Position numbers and translations under genes: made by a program. This document shows positions 32,125-42,761 of a DNA stretch of 64,000 nucleotides, piece by piece (position 1 is the first letter of the stretch; each line of letters starts with the position of its first letter). The stretch comes from Procambarus clarkii (lineage: Eukaryota > Arthropoda > Malacostraca > Decapoda > Cambaridae): contig NC_091193.1 of assembly GCF_040958095.1 (NCBI RefSeq), positions 30,434,970 to 30,498,969 of the forward strand. The letters run 5' to 3'. The notes below the pieces were generated by a model that was not told the origin of the DNA, did not search any database, and worked only from the letters and a program-made list of their open reading frames with translations.

Positions 32125-33457
32125 CAGTGGTACCTCGTTTTAAGAGTTTAATCCGTTCCTGGAGACAGCTCGTATTCCAAAAACTCGTAATCCAAAGCTA
32201 ATTTCCCCATAAGAAATAATGGGAAATGAATTAATCCATTCCTGACTGCCCAAAAACCTCACTTCAAACTAAATTTTATACCTAATTCATCTAAATAAAC
32301 CTACAAAACTATGTTCAAGTTATTACTTACCCTTGCTGATGACTGCTGTTGGCGTATGGAAGATGGTGAGGAGGGGGGAGGAGGAGAGGTGTTACTGTTT
32401 GGAAGGGGAGTCTCCTTCCATTATAACATCAGGCAGTGAGGACTTCACTGGTGTGCACACTCTGGCACGTTTTGCCTGCATACCACTAAGTTTTGCATGC
32501 TTGTCTTACTAAGAATCTGTCTAAAGACACTTGTTTTTCCCTACATTTTAATTTAACACTTGTCTGTAGTAAGACATCACATTGTCATTTAAAAGGTCAA
32601 TGCAACGGCCTGCTACAGCTTTATCTGGGTGAGTTTTTTCAACAAAACTAGGCAATTCTTCCCATACTTCTCACATTTTCTTAACACTTTAGCTTTATCA
32701 CGACGCTCGAGAGCATTACCACTTTTTGTGTTGAGGTTGCACAGCGGACTCGCTCATGAGTCACGAGAAAAAATATTTCTATAACTCTATTTGTTATGCG
32801 ATCGATTTTGGGATAGTTTGAAAATGTTCGCCATGAAATTTCCGTTTTCTCTAATAGCCGCATTGCCTATTTGGGAGAACGGCATAGCATTGCACCATCG
32901 AGGTAAGACTATTGTATTGTTGACACGACAAGTGTAATCGACATAGTTTTTTATTTAGTGCCAGGTCTAACGTATCCTTGTGTGACATTTTATACTTATG
33001 TTCTTCTAGAACATTCTATTGCGAACACATTGGTACAAAAATGAAATACGTACATCGAAAATTAATGTCAGGACAGTGAAAAAGAGTATACACTTTTCAG
33101 TGTTGCACCTCGATCGCCCGAAACGCTGCACTATTTTCTTAGGTTGAACCATACCACTGGCTTTCTTGGGAACCATGGTGAGATATATAACAACAACTTT
33201 TATGCTCAAATGGCCAAAAATCCGACAAAGAAAATAGAAATCCTTGTGGAGAATTCAGGCGGGAAAGTCACTGGGCACAAGGCACTGGTAAACTGAGGTG
33301 CGATCGCCGTGCCACCACGCGCTAGTCGGCCTATACGCGTATCAATACCCTCGTGTTCCGAGGCAACCCTCGCCTTCTGAGGCAAATTTTCCAAGCAAAT
33401 ACTGCTCATATTCCGAAAACTCGTATACAGGGACACTCATATTCAAAGATACCACTG
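32125..33457 (-). mobile_element. Tigger element, non-autonomous, with nested MITE
   Basis: Flanked by TA (32123-32124 and 33458-33459). Ends CAGTGGTACCTCGTTTTAAG and (reverse complement) CAGTGGTATCTTTGAATATG. The minus strand keeps the start region (ATGGTTCCCAAGAAAGCCAG near 33176) and the decayed C-terminal transposase region (32440-32680); the DDE catalytic core is absent. An AT-rich MITE-like insert (about 32684-33130) begins at CTTAACACTTTAGC. Confidence 0.85.
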
Positions 33458-33462
33458 TAATA

Positions 33463-33967
33463 GGACTCGCGCTCAGGTAATCCCAGGCAGGGTACTGCTA
33501 ACTGGCGCCCAAAGCTACCAAACAACTTTCTAAGAGCTGAACCCCCGGGACGCGTACTCACGGGGACCTAGCAGGGGGAACCACCAGAATAATACTCAGA
33601 ACACAAGGGACACAGGGGGGCAAGAACGAAGGCAGACCCCCCCCTCACCAGGTAGATAAACAAAAATAAAAAGAAAACCCCGCAAAACAGCCCCTTACCC
33701 AAAGGCGAACATGGGAAACAGAACACCCGAAAATTAAGCAGTAAACCGCCTAGCTGGGGCAGAACCCAAGGATCTTGTGGAAGGTGGCCCCGAGCCCCAA
33801 GGGCAGTACTTACAGGGCACCTAGGGAAGGGAACCCTAGGCGCATGCAGCCCGAGTACTGGAGACTCATTCCCAGCTCACGCACCACCTAGAAGACAGAA
33901 ACCACACTCTAGGTACAGTGCTGAAACAACTATTGGAGCCGTAGCACACAACCGGTGCCTATAGCAT
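33463..33967. other. T-poor interior of copy 2, last part
   Basis: Aligns with 11300-11850 of copy 1 (ACCTAGCAGGGGG, GAAAACCCCGCAAAA, AGGGCAGTACTTACAGGGC). No gene seen. Confidence 0.55.
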
Positions 33968-34401
33968 CAGCCGAAGAATGGATGGGTGGATAGCCGGCGT
34001 GAGAGGTCTGGGGCTTCCCCTTCCCCCTTCCGGGGAGGAGGGAGCTGCGCAGACAGCGGCGCGGTGACGTGTGATGTCATACTAGTTTGCTTGTTTTCTG
34101 TTGGGGAGTTCTATCCACTAGTTCGGTTTTTGGTAGCAATTTTAACCAGAATAGGAGTTTGTTTTGGAATGCTTACCTTTCTGGATGCTTGACTCGGTCG
34201 ATGGCAGACATAGAATGCTTCCAACCACACGGGGGTTTCTATAGGCCATTGCTCCCCTTGCCTCTCTGAGGGGGGCCAGGTTCTGGTCATGGTCCCCGGT
34301 AGGCCCTAGAACTCCATACACATGACTTATGCCTAAGTCTGACATTAGCATATCAGCCTGGTAAAGCTCCGGGGAGCCAACGGGGCTCCCCCCAGAAAAG
34401 G
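33968..34401. repeat. Right terminal repeat of copy 2
   Basis: Follows the right repeat of copy 1 base by base in order (GGGAGTTCTATCCACTAGTT here, GGGAGTTTTCTACCTCTCTG there; GGCCATTGCTCC in both), ending GGGGCTCCCCCCAGAAAA. LINE-C coding sequence starts at the same point, sharing AAAAGG. Confidence 0.85.
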
Positions 34402-35075
34402 CTTTCGACAGAGTTCCCCATAAGAGGTTGTTCTGGAAACTGAAATATTGGAGGGGTGACAGGTAAGCTTCTAACATGGATGAAAAATTTCCTAATTGAC
34501 AGAAAAACGAGGGCCGTAATCAGAAGGAAGGTATCGGATTGGAGTAATAACTCGAGTGGAGTACCACAGGGTTCAGTTCTTGCACCGGTAATTTTTATTG
34601 TCTACATAAACGATCTACCAGTGGGAATACAGAATTATATGAACATGTTTGCTGATGATGCTAAGATGATAGGGAAGATAAGAAACCTAGATGATTGTCA
34701 TGCCCTTCAAGAAGACCTGGACAAAATAAGTATATGGAGTAACATTTGGCTAATGGAATTTAATGTGAATAAGTGCCATGTTACAGAATGTGGAATTGGA
34801 GAACATAGACCCCTACACAATCTATAAATTATGTGAGAAAACTTTAAAGAATTCTGACAAAGAAAGGGATCTAGGGGTGGTTCTAGGTTCGTATCCTGGC
34901 CGGGGAGGATTTACTGGGCGCAATTCCTTAACTGTAGCCTCTGTTTAACGCAACAGTAAAATGTGTACTTGGATGAAAAAACGATTCTTCGCGGCAGGGG
35001 ATCGTATTCCAGGGACCTGCCCGAAACGCTACGCGTACTAGTGGCTGTACAAGTATGTAACAACTCTTGTATATA

Positions 35076-35981
35076 CAGTGGTACCTCGGAATGCGAGTGT
35101 CCCTGTATGCGAGTTTTTCGGAAGACGAGCAGGATTTACTCCAAAAATATGTCTCGGAAGGCGAGGGTTACCTCGGGACGCGAGTTTGTTGATACGTGTA
35201 CAGGCCGACTGGCGCGTGGTGGCATGGCGATCGCGCCTCAGTTTACCAGTGTCTCGTGTCCAGTGACTATCCCACCTGAATTCTTCACAAGGATTTACAG
35301 TTTTTTTGCTGTTTTTTGGCCATTTGAGCATAAAAGTTGTCATTATATATCTTGCCATGGATCTCAAGAAAGCCATTGGTAAGGTTCAACCTAAGAAAAT
35401 AGCTGTGAGTAGAGGATGTCCCTTCTTGATTAAGAAAATGTGTGAAGTATGGGAAGAACTGCAAAGTTTTGTTGAAAAAACTCGCCCAGATAAAGCTGTA
35501 GCAGGCCGTTGCATTGACCTTTTAAATGATAATGTGATGTCTTACTACAGACAAGTGTTAAAATGTAGGGAAAAACAAGTGTCATTAGACAAATTCTTAG
35601 TAAAACAAGCAAGTCCTAGTGGTATGCAGGCAAAATGTGCCAGAGTGTGCATACCAGTGAAGTCCTCACTGCCTGATGTGATAATGGAAGGGGACTCCCC
35701 TTCCAAACAGTAACTCCTCTCTTCCTCCCACCTCCTCACCATCTTCCATATGCCTACAGCATTCAACAGCAAGGTAAGTAATAACTTGAACATAGTTTTG
35801 TAGGTTTATTTAGATGAATTAGGTATAAAAATTTAGTTTGATGTGGGGTTTTTGGGGTAGTCAGGAACGGATTAATTCATTTCCCTTTATTTCTTATGGG
35901 GAAATTAGCTTCGGAATGCGAGTTTTCGGAATACGAGGCGTCTCCAGGAACCAATTAAACTCTTAAACTGAGGTATGCCTG
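35076..35981 (+). mobile_element. Tigger element nested in SINE2
   Basis: TA duplications at 35074-35075 and 35982-35983. Ends CAGTGGTACCTCGGAATGCG and (reverse complement) CAGGCATACCTCAGTTTAAG. At ~0.9 kb it is internally deleted. Confidence 0.9.
35306..35713 (+). pseudogene. Internally deleted Tigger transposase
   Basis: 135 residues joining an N-terminal piece (MDLKKAIGKVQPKKIAVS) directly to the C-terminal piece (CEVWEELQSFVEKTRPDKAV, DKFLVKQASPSGMQAK). The HTH and DDE domains between are deleted, so no transposase activity is expected. Confidence 0.85.
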
Positions 35982-36639
35982 TATCTTAAAAAAAAAAAAA
36001 AAAAAAAGATAGAAAACTGTCACCTGAGGACCACATTCAGAACATTGTCCAAGGAGCCTTCTAGGAGCAAGGTACTTTCTAATTTCAGAATTGCTTTTAA
36101 ATACTACATGGAATATACTAAAGAAATTGTTCATGACTTTTGTTAGGCCAAAGCTTGAATATGCAGCTGTTGTGTGGTGCCCATATCTTAAGAAGCACAT
36201 CAACAAACTGGAAAAGGTGCAAAGACATGCTACTAAGTGGCTCCCAGAACTGAAGGGCAAGAGCTACGAGGAGAGGTTAGAAGCATTAAATATGCCAAAA
36301 CTAGAAGACAGAAGAAAAAGAGGTGATATGATCACTACGTACAAAATAGTAACAGGAACTGATAAAATCGATAGGGAAGATTTCCTGAGACCTGGCACTT
36401 CAAGAACAAGAGGTCAAAGATTTAAACTAGCTAAACACAGATGCCGAAGAAATATAAGAAAATTCACCTTCGCAAATAGAGTGGTAGACGGTTGGAACAA
36501 GTTAAGTGAGAAGGTGGTGGAGGCCAAGACCGTCAGTAGTTTCAAAGCGTTATATGACAAAGAGTGCTGGGAAGACGGGACACCACGAGCGTAGCTCTCA
36601 TCCTGTAACTACACTTAGGTAATTACACTTAGGCAATTA

Positions 36640-36658
36640 CACACACACACACACACAC
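36640..36658. repeat. AC microsatellite between two LINE-C copies
   Basis: Nine to ten AC units join the 3' tail of LINE-C copy 2 to the truncated 5' end of copy 3. Confidence 0.95.
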
Positions 36659-37035
36659 GAGAGCGGATAACGATAGATCACGACTGTTGATAGTCGGCGA
36701 CTTCAACTTGAAATCCATAGACAGGGAAGCATATGAAGCTAAAACAGAAGATTTTTGGACCTGTAAATTTGTAGACCTCATCCTGGAAACATTCTTGTAT
36801 CAACATGTTAAACAAGCTACGAGGATGAGGGAAGGGGACGTTCCCTCCATGCTAGATTTGATATTTACCAGGAAGGAGGAAGAAATATTTGACATTCAGT
36901 GCCTTCCTCCCTTGGGTAAAAGTGACCATGTCTTTTTGGGAATGAAGTATGCAATGCATTATAATCTGGAAGAAAATAAGAAGGTTGATGCAATTGAAAA
37001 ACCTGACTTTAGGAGAGGAAATTATGGCAACCTTA

Positions 37036-37287
37036 TGGGGAGCCGGTCGGCCGAGCGGACAGCACACTGGACTTGTGATCCTGTGGTCCCCGGTTCGATC
37101 CCGGGCGCCAACGAGAAACAATGGACAGAGTTTCTTTCACCCTATGCCCCTGTTACCTAGCAGTAAAATAGGTACCTGAGTGTTAGTCAGCTGTCATGGG
37201 CTCCTTCCTGGGGGTGGAGGCCTGGTCGAGGAACGGGCCGTGGGGACACTAAAAAGCCCCGAAATCATCTCAAGATAACCTCAAGAT
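37036..37287 (+). mobile_element. SINE1 with 7-bp target duplication
   Basis: AACCTTA is duplicated at 37029-37035 and 37288-37294, within LINE-C. tRNA-like head with B box GGTTCGATCCC; body and AAGCCCCGAAATCATCTCAA tail followed by two CAAGATAAC units. Confidence 0.93.
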
Positions 37288-38367
37288 AACCTTAGAAAAA
37301 TTTTTATTGAGTATAATTGGACAGACTTGTTGCTAGGCAAGGAAGTGAATGAGATGTATGTCAAGTTTTGTGAAATATATGATAAAGGCACAAAAAAATT
37401 TATACCAAAACAGAGATGCAGAACTAGGAAACAGGATTGGTTCAACAGAAATTGCGAGAGGGCCTGAGACCAAAAGACACAAAAATGGAATCAATACAGG
37501 AAAAGGCCAAACCCCCAAACATACTAGCGATACAAAGATGCGAGAAACAACTACACGGCAGTGAGGAGAGAAACAGAAAGAAATTTTGAAAAAGGGATTG
37601 CAGACAAATGTAAAACAGAACCAGGTCTGTTCTATAAATTCATAAACAACAAATTGCAGGTAAAGGATAATATTCAGAGGTTGAAAATGGGAAATAGATT
37701 CACGGAAAATGAAAAGGAAATGTGTGAAACATTAAATGAAAAGTTCTAAAGTGTGTTTGTACAAAATGAAATCTTTAGGGAAACAGACACAATAAGAATT
37801 CCAGAGAACAACATAGAGCACATAGAGGTGTCTAGAGACGAAGTGGAAAAAATGCTCAAGGAGCTAAATAAGAACAAAGCAGTTGGTTCAGATCGAGTTT
37901 CACCATGGGTTCTAAGAGAATGTGCACCCGAGCTCAGCATTCCTCTTCAACTGCTTTTTCAGGCATCCCTGTTTACAGGAGTTGTAGCTGATGTGTGGAA
38001 AAAGGCTAACATAGTTCCAATCTACAAAAGTGGAAGCAGGGAAGACCCCCTTAATTATAGACCGGTATCATTGACAAGTGTAATAGTCAAAATATTGGAA
38101 AAAATAATTAAAACTAAATGGGTAGAACACCTGGAGAGAAATGATATAATATCAGACAGACAGTACGGTTTTCGATCTGGAAGATCCTGTGTATCGAATT
38201 TACTCAGTTTCTATGATCGAGCCACAGAGATATTACAGGAAAGAGATGGTTGGGTTGACTGCATCTATCTGGACCTAAAAAAGGCTTTCGACAGAGTTCC
38301 ACATAAGAGGTTGTTCTGGAAACTGGAAAATATTGGAGGAGTGACAGGTATGCTTCTAACATTCTAA

Positions 38368-38537
38368 CATTCTAACCGCTTCTAACCTGATCAACCAGGC
38401 TGTGACTCATACGTCAGGCTGCGAGCAGCCGCGTCTAACAGCCTGGTTGATCAGTCCAGCAACCAGGAGGCCTGGTCGACGACCGGGCCGCGGGGACACT
38501 AAGCCCCGGAAGCACCTCAAGGTAGCCTCAAGGTAGG
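38368..38537 (+). mobile_element. LINE-A2 3' UTR insertion in LINE-C
   Basis: Contains the 17-bp stem-loop (38387-38403 with 38438-38454), GGAGGCCTGGTCGACGACCG and a CACCTCAAGGTAGCCTCAAG tail. TAACAT appears on both sides. Three ATTCTAAC-like repeats (38358-38386) mark the left junction. Confidence 0.88.
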
Positions 38538-39582
38538 TAACATGGATGAAAAATTTTCTGACTGATAGAAAAATGAGGGCTGTGATCAGAGGCAATGTAT
38601 CGGACTGGAGAAATGTCACAAGTGGAGTACCACAGGGTTCAGTTCTTGCACCAGTGATGTTTATTGTCTACATAAATGATCTACCAGTTGGTATACAGAA
38701 TTGTATGAACATGTTTGCTGATGATGCTAAGATAATAGGAAGGATAAGAAACTTAGATGATTGTCATGCCCTTCAAGAAGACCTGGACAAAATAAGTACA
38801 TGGAACGCCACTTGGCAAATGGAATTTAATGTTAATAAATGCCATGTTATGGAATGTGGAATAGGAGAACATAGACCCCACACAACCTATATATTATGTG
38901 AGAAATCTTTAAAGAATTCTGATAAAGAAAGAGATCTAGGGGTGGTTCTAGATAGAAAACTATCACCTGAGGACCACATAAAGAATATTGTGCGAGGAGC
39001 CTATGCTACGCTTTCTAACTTCAGAATTGCTTTAAAATACATGGATGGCGATATACTAGAGAAATTGTTCACGACTTTTGTTAGGCCAAAGCTAGAATAT
39101 GCAGCAGTTGTGTGGTGCCCATATCTTAAGAAGCACATCAACAAACTGGAAAAGGTGCAAAGACATACTACTAAGTGGCTCCCAGAACTGAAGGGCAAGA
39201 GCTACGAGGAGAGGTTAGAGGCATTAAATATGCCAAAACTAGAAGACAGAAGAAAAAGAGGTGATATGATCACTACATACAAAATAGTAACAGGAATTGA
39301 TAAAATCGATAGGGAAGATTTCCTGAGACCTGGAACTTTAAGAACAAGAGGTCATAGATATAAACTAGCTAAACACGGATGCCGAAGAAATATAAGAAAA
39401 TTCACTTTCGCAAACAGAGTGGTAGACGGTTGGAACAAGTTAAGGGAGAAGGTGGTGGAGGCCAAGACCGTCAGTAGTTTCAAAGCGTTATATGACAAAA
39501 GAGTGCTGGGAAGACGGGACACCACGAGCGTAGCTCTCATCCTGTAACTACACTTAGGTAATTACACTTAGGTAATTACAAG

Positions 39583-40075
39583 GCATATGTCAAGGTCCTC
39601 CAAGGTCGAGCTACTGACCTTTCCCAGGATACAACCCCACAACAATTGACTAACCCTCAGGTACATATTTACTGCTAGGTGAACAGGGGCATTAGATAAC
39701 AGGAAATATTCACAACCATCTCTGTATTCACCTAGTTCACCTAGTTGTGCTTGTGGGGGTTGAGCTCTGCTCTTTCGGCCTGCCTCTCAACTTTCAATTA
39801 ACTGTTACTATTTTTTTTCCCCACACCCCACACACCCCAGGAAGCAGCCTGTGACAGCTGACTAACTGCCAGGTACCTATTTACTGCTAGGTAACAGGGG
39901 CATCAGGGTGAAAGAAACTTTGCCAATTGTTTCTCGCCGCCACGCGGGATCGAACCCGGGACCACAGGATCACACGTCCAATGTGCTGTCCACTCAGCCA
40001 CCAGCGGGCAGTCTGTCACGCCCGGGATTTGAACTCAGGATTCCTGATTACAAGTCAACAACCAAATCAGCTGTT
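39583..40075 (-). mobile_element. SINE1 and LINE-F remnants
   Basis: 39600-39700 has a SINE1-like body; 39735-39785 is an inverted LINE-F tail (CACCTAGTTGTGCTTGTGGG). 39836-40010 is a SINE1 copy on the minus strand, with head CACGCGGGATCGAACCCGGG. 40015-40075 has a further tRNA-like B box (inverted GGATTTGAACTC). Confidence 0.7.
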
Positions 40076-40495
40076 TATAAGTGTTTTTTTTTTATTTTTT
40101 TTTGTAGTGGTTGACAAGACCACCAACAAGGGAGATCCTAATCAGAGACCGGACTACGGGGCACATTAACCTCTGCACTGTCCACCCGTTTTTGGCAAAA
40201 ACTTTATAGTGCAATTGTTAAGGAGATATTTCTGTTGTTTTTACAAATATTCAGGTAAAGTTAATGTTAAAATGTTTCCAAACTCAACCATTTTCATTTC
40301 AAATCACAGAGTGATGAAAACATTAAAATATAGTTTAATAAAAAAAAAAAAAAACATACAACTCTCAGAACAGCATTTGTTGTTGTTTGGCAGAGTGCAG
40401 TGGTTAAACCTCAGACTCACCTCGGGTAGATTCTCAAGGTATCTTGCCAAAGTAAATGATACTGAAAGATTTATCATACACACCATTTGGTGTCT
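40076..40495. other. No gene seen
   Basis: AT-rich sequence with T runs at 40085-40103 and a run of 15 A near 40341. No recognisable repeat or frame. Confidence 0.4.
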
Positions 40496-40742
40496 TCTTG
40501 AGGTTATCTTGAGATGATTTCGGGGCTTTAGTGTCCCCGCGGCCCGGTCCTCGACCAGGCCTCCACCCCCAGGAAGCAGCCCGTGACAGCTGACTAACAC
40601 CCAGGTACCTATTTTACTGCTAGGTAACAGGGGCATAGGGTGAAAGAAACTCTGCCCATTGTTTCTCGCTGGCGCCTGGGATCGAACCCAGGACCACAGG
40701 ATCACAAGTCCCGCGTGCTGTCCGCTTGGCCGACCGGCTCCC
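40496..40742 (-). mobile_element. SINE1, full copy
   Basis: On the minus strand: GGGAGCCGGTCGGCCGAGCG head, GGGTTCGATCCCAGG B box, the SINE1 body and the AAGCCCCGAAATCATCTCAA tail. Flanking AAAATGCATTTTGTTAAA repeats lie at 40746-40795. Confidence 0.93.
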
Positions 40743-41062
40743 TTTAACAAAATGCATTTTGTTAAAGGGCATGCATTCTAACAAAATGCATTTTATAACA
40801 AAAACCATTTTCCTTCAGAACACTACTGAAGTTTATCATCTGAATTAAATGGCCTAAAATATCGTCACCAGCCAAAAATATAAACACAGTACTCCAGTAT
40901 CTTTCCTACCCAGTTTTTTAGTACTGTATATACAGTACATGTTAACATGTTATACATGTTATTCTAACTCTAAAACATTAGTAACATTTATCAGTCATAT
41001 GATTTAAAATGATTTAAAATGTGACTTACCATACAGCACTAATGAGGTGTTTAAATCTATTC
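40743..41062. other. 3' flank of the zinc finger gene
   Basis: AT-rich. The minus strand has a good splice-donor-like GTATGGTAAGT near 41025-41035, past the stop codon, so the 3' UTR may be spliced. No clear AATAAA just beyond the stop was seen. Confidence 0.35.
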
Positions 41063-41860
41063 TTACAGAGGACGTAAGTGAGCTTCATCAGATGAATGCA
41101 GTGACATGTGATTTACTATCTTGTAATGTTTCCTGAATGTTTTCCCACATTCAGCACATTCAAAACGTTTATAACTGCGATGTATCAATCTGTGAATTTT
41201 CATGTTTCCAAGCTGAGAAAATATTTTCCCACAATCGGGACACTCGTGGGATGTGTCATCCTTGTCATCCGCATGCACCATCCAGTGCCTCTTCAGAGTT
41301 CCGAGACGACTGAATGTTTCCCCACACTCGGGACACTGATGAGGTTTATCCTCTGTATGCAACATCTTGTGACTCTTCAAATGTTCAAGGCGAGTGAATG
41401 TGTCCCCACATTCTGGGCACTCGTGAGGCTTATGAAGCTCATCTTTGTGCACTAGCATGTGCCTCTTCATTGCTCCACGTTGACTGAATCTTTTCAGACA
41501 CACAACACACTCAAAAGTTTTATCCAAATGCTTTAACTGGTGAGTCTTCAAATTTCCTAGTTCAGTAAATGTTTGCCCGCACTCGTGGCACTTGTGGGGT
41601 TTATTGCCCGTATGTATCATCATGTGAGTGTTCAAGTGTGTAGAACGGCTGAATGTTTTCCCACACTCTGAACACTTGTAAGGTTTATCACCCTTATGCA
41701 GCATCATGTGAGAGTTTAAATGTTCAAGACGACCGAATGTTTTCCCACATTCTAGACATTCGTGTGGTTTCTCATCCTTATGCAACAACATGTGCCTCAT
41801 CATATTTGCTCGACGACTGAATGTTTTCTTACATTCTTTACACTTGTGAAGGTTCTCCAT
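41063..41860 (-). CDS. C2H2 zinc finger protein, nine fingers
   Basis: 265 residues in one uninterrupted exon, with a start ATG at 41858-41860 and a stop at 41063-41065. Nine tandem C-x2-C-x12-H-x3-H fingers fill the protein, from CKECKKTFSRRANMMRHMLL near residue 8 to CAECGKTFRKHYKIVNHMSL near residue 233. Most linkers resemble the TGEKPY type (HKDEKPHEC, HKGDKPYKC, HTGNKPHKC). Finger 5 has CVVCLKRF, and a longer linker (DDKDDTSHEC) precedes finger 8. There is no KRAB, ZAD or BTB domain, so it is a probable sequence-specific DNA-binding nuclear protein with unknown targets. Intact fingers argue for selection or recent origin. It could also be the last exon of a longer gene; the 5' side shows no other coding piece. 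Confidence 0.9.
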   Translation of the reverse strand: MENLHKCKECKKTFSRRANMMRHMLLHKDEKPHECLECGKTFGRLEHLNSHMMLHKGDKPYKCSECGKTFSRSTHLNTHMMIHTGNKPHKCHECGQTFTELGNLKTHQLKHLDKTFECVVCLKRFSQRGAMKRHMLVHKDELHKPHECPECGDTFTRLEHLKSHKMLHTEDKPHQCPECGETFSRLGTLKRHWMVHADDKDDTSHECPDCGKIFSQLGNMKIHRLIHRSYKRFECAECGKTFRKHYKIVNHMSLHSSDEAHLRPL

Positions 41861-42135
41861 TATTATGATTCCTGCAGTTTCTGCGGGTTACCTCCTTCCG
41901 CTGACTTTACAATCTTGGCAGCTGTCTTGACACCCAAGGAAGCGGATCGTGTGTTTCCTCATTGAGAGGAACACAAACCCAGTCTGAGAACACACTGAAA
42001 TGTGTATACGAGTTGTGTTGTTGTTGTTTTAGGGACGACGAGGCTGGAGGGAGCGGCAGTACACAAGCGTCCAGCAGCGAGACGCACGTGGTGCCGAGTA
42101 AACAATCCTGAACGCACACAACCTTTGCCAATGGT
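41861..42135 (-). promoter_or_regulatory. Upstream region of the zinc finger gene
   Basis: About 275 bases with higher GC than the surroundings and no interspersed repeat, ending at a LINE tail. A plausible 5' UTR/promoter by position only; no clear TATA box is seen on the minus strand. Confidence 0.3.
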
Positions 42136-42290
42136 TCTTTCACAGTTTATTTATTTATTTATTTATTTATTTATATATATACAAGAAGGTACATTGGGTT
42201 TGTGAGAATACATTGGATAGTACAGTATTTACATTCTTGTAAAGCCACTAGTACGCACAGCGTTTCGGGCAGGTCCTTAATTTAGCAGAT
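42136..42290 (-). mobile_element. LINE-E2 3' tail fragment with TTTA repeats
   Basis: A (TTTA)n run at 42146-42174, then ACAAGAAGGTACATTGGGTT, CATTCTTGTAAAGCCACTAG and GTTTCGGGCAGGTCC. The same tail closes the LINE-E2 copy at 59336-60308. Confidence 0.85.
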
Positions 42291-42761
42291 AATATTATAT
42301 ATTTATATACAGTGATATATATACGATTTGCTATTTAATTTTAGACAGTTTTAAATTCGATAATTTATTGCAACGAACAGTTAAATTTATATGCCTAGGA
42401 AAATCTGTGTAAAACACATGAATATCTTCCAATATTCGTGAATGTATAATTAATTGTTGTTATTATACACTCAATAATACTGGAAGATCATTTTATTTAT
42501 TAGTAACAAGGTTAGGTATACACAGCAATGTGCTGTTACCCTATTCTGTATGACAGACTACACAGCGTAGATAAAAAAAAACTAGCTATAAATTCATCTA
42601 ATATTCCCATCTCACAGAAAAAATAGTCATACATTTATTTATGTGTTTATTTATTTATTTATGTATCTATTTATTTATTTACATACTTGAAGGTACATTG
42701 GATTTATGAGAATACATAGCATTGATGATTTTACATTCTTGTAATATGAGCTATGTAACTG
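42291..42761. other. AT-rich DNA with a second E2 tail scrap
   Basis: No gene. 42634-42730 is another TTTA-rich tail (ACTTGAAGGTACATTGGATT, ACATTCTTGTAA) without the conserved GCCACTAG part. Confidence 0.55.

Larger units (their letters stand above)
22703..34401. mobile_element. Large inverted-repeat element, copy 2 (T-poor interior)
   Basis: Left end pieces 22703-22759 and 25101-25275 are inverted relative to 33968-34192. The right end extends outward to 34401 in the same order as copy 1. The left outer part was lost at a LINE-C tail. Interior blocks 25276-27356, 30736-32120 and 33463-33967 align with copy 1 at what looks like 65-75% identity by eye. Nested in it are a TTAA element (22760-25100), LINE-A1 and LINE-F tails (27357-27760), LINE-C (28071-30735) and a Tigger (32125-33457). 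No element-encoded protein is seen. Confidence 0.65.
34887..36007 (+). mobile_element. SINE2, 5'-truncated, with 20-A tail and nested Tigger
   Basis: Begins at the B box (GGTTCGTATCC), then GCCGGGGAGGATTTACTGGG, CTGCCCGAAACGCTACGCGT and AACTCTTGTATA. The Tigger (35076-35981) sits in the TATATA of the tail, and TCTT plus 20 A (35988-36007) closes the SINE. LINE-C flanks both sides. Confidence 0.88.
34402..36640 (+). pseudogene. LINE-C copy 2, RT C-terminal half, split by a SINE
   Basis: RT from AFDRVPHKRLFWKL (34402) through SGVPQGSVLAPVIFIVYIND and MFADDAKMIGKI to about 34886, where SINE2 is inserted. It resumes at 36008 (DRKLSPEDHIQNIVQ) and ends at a stop at 36592-36594 after CWEDGTPRA. 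The frame is broken near 34440 and near 34815. The tail ends with ACTTAGGTAATTACACTTAG. Confidence 0.9.
36659..39582 (+). pseudogene. LINE-C copy 3, endonuclease-RT with nested insertions
   Basis: Starts inside the endonuclease (LLIVGDFNLKSIDREAYEAK). A SINE1 is at 37036-37287 and a LINE-A2 tail at 38368-38537. RT blocks are intact on either side: KNKAVGSDRVSPWVLRE, CIYLDLKKAFDRVPHKRL, SGVPQGSVLAPVMFIVYIND, MFADDAKIIGRI. Breaks include TGA near 37465 (copy 1 has AGA), TAA at 37747-37749 (copy 1 has CAA) and an extra A near 39499 before the last residues. The tail carries two ACTTAGGTAATTAC units. Confidence 0.92.
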
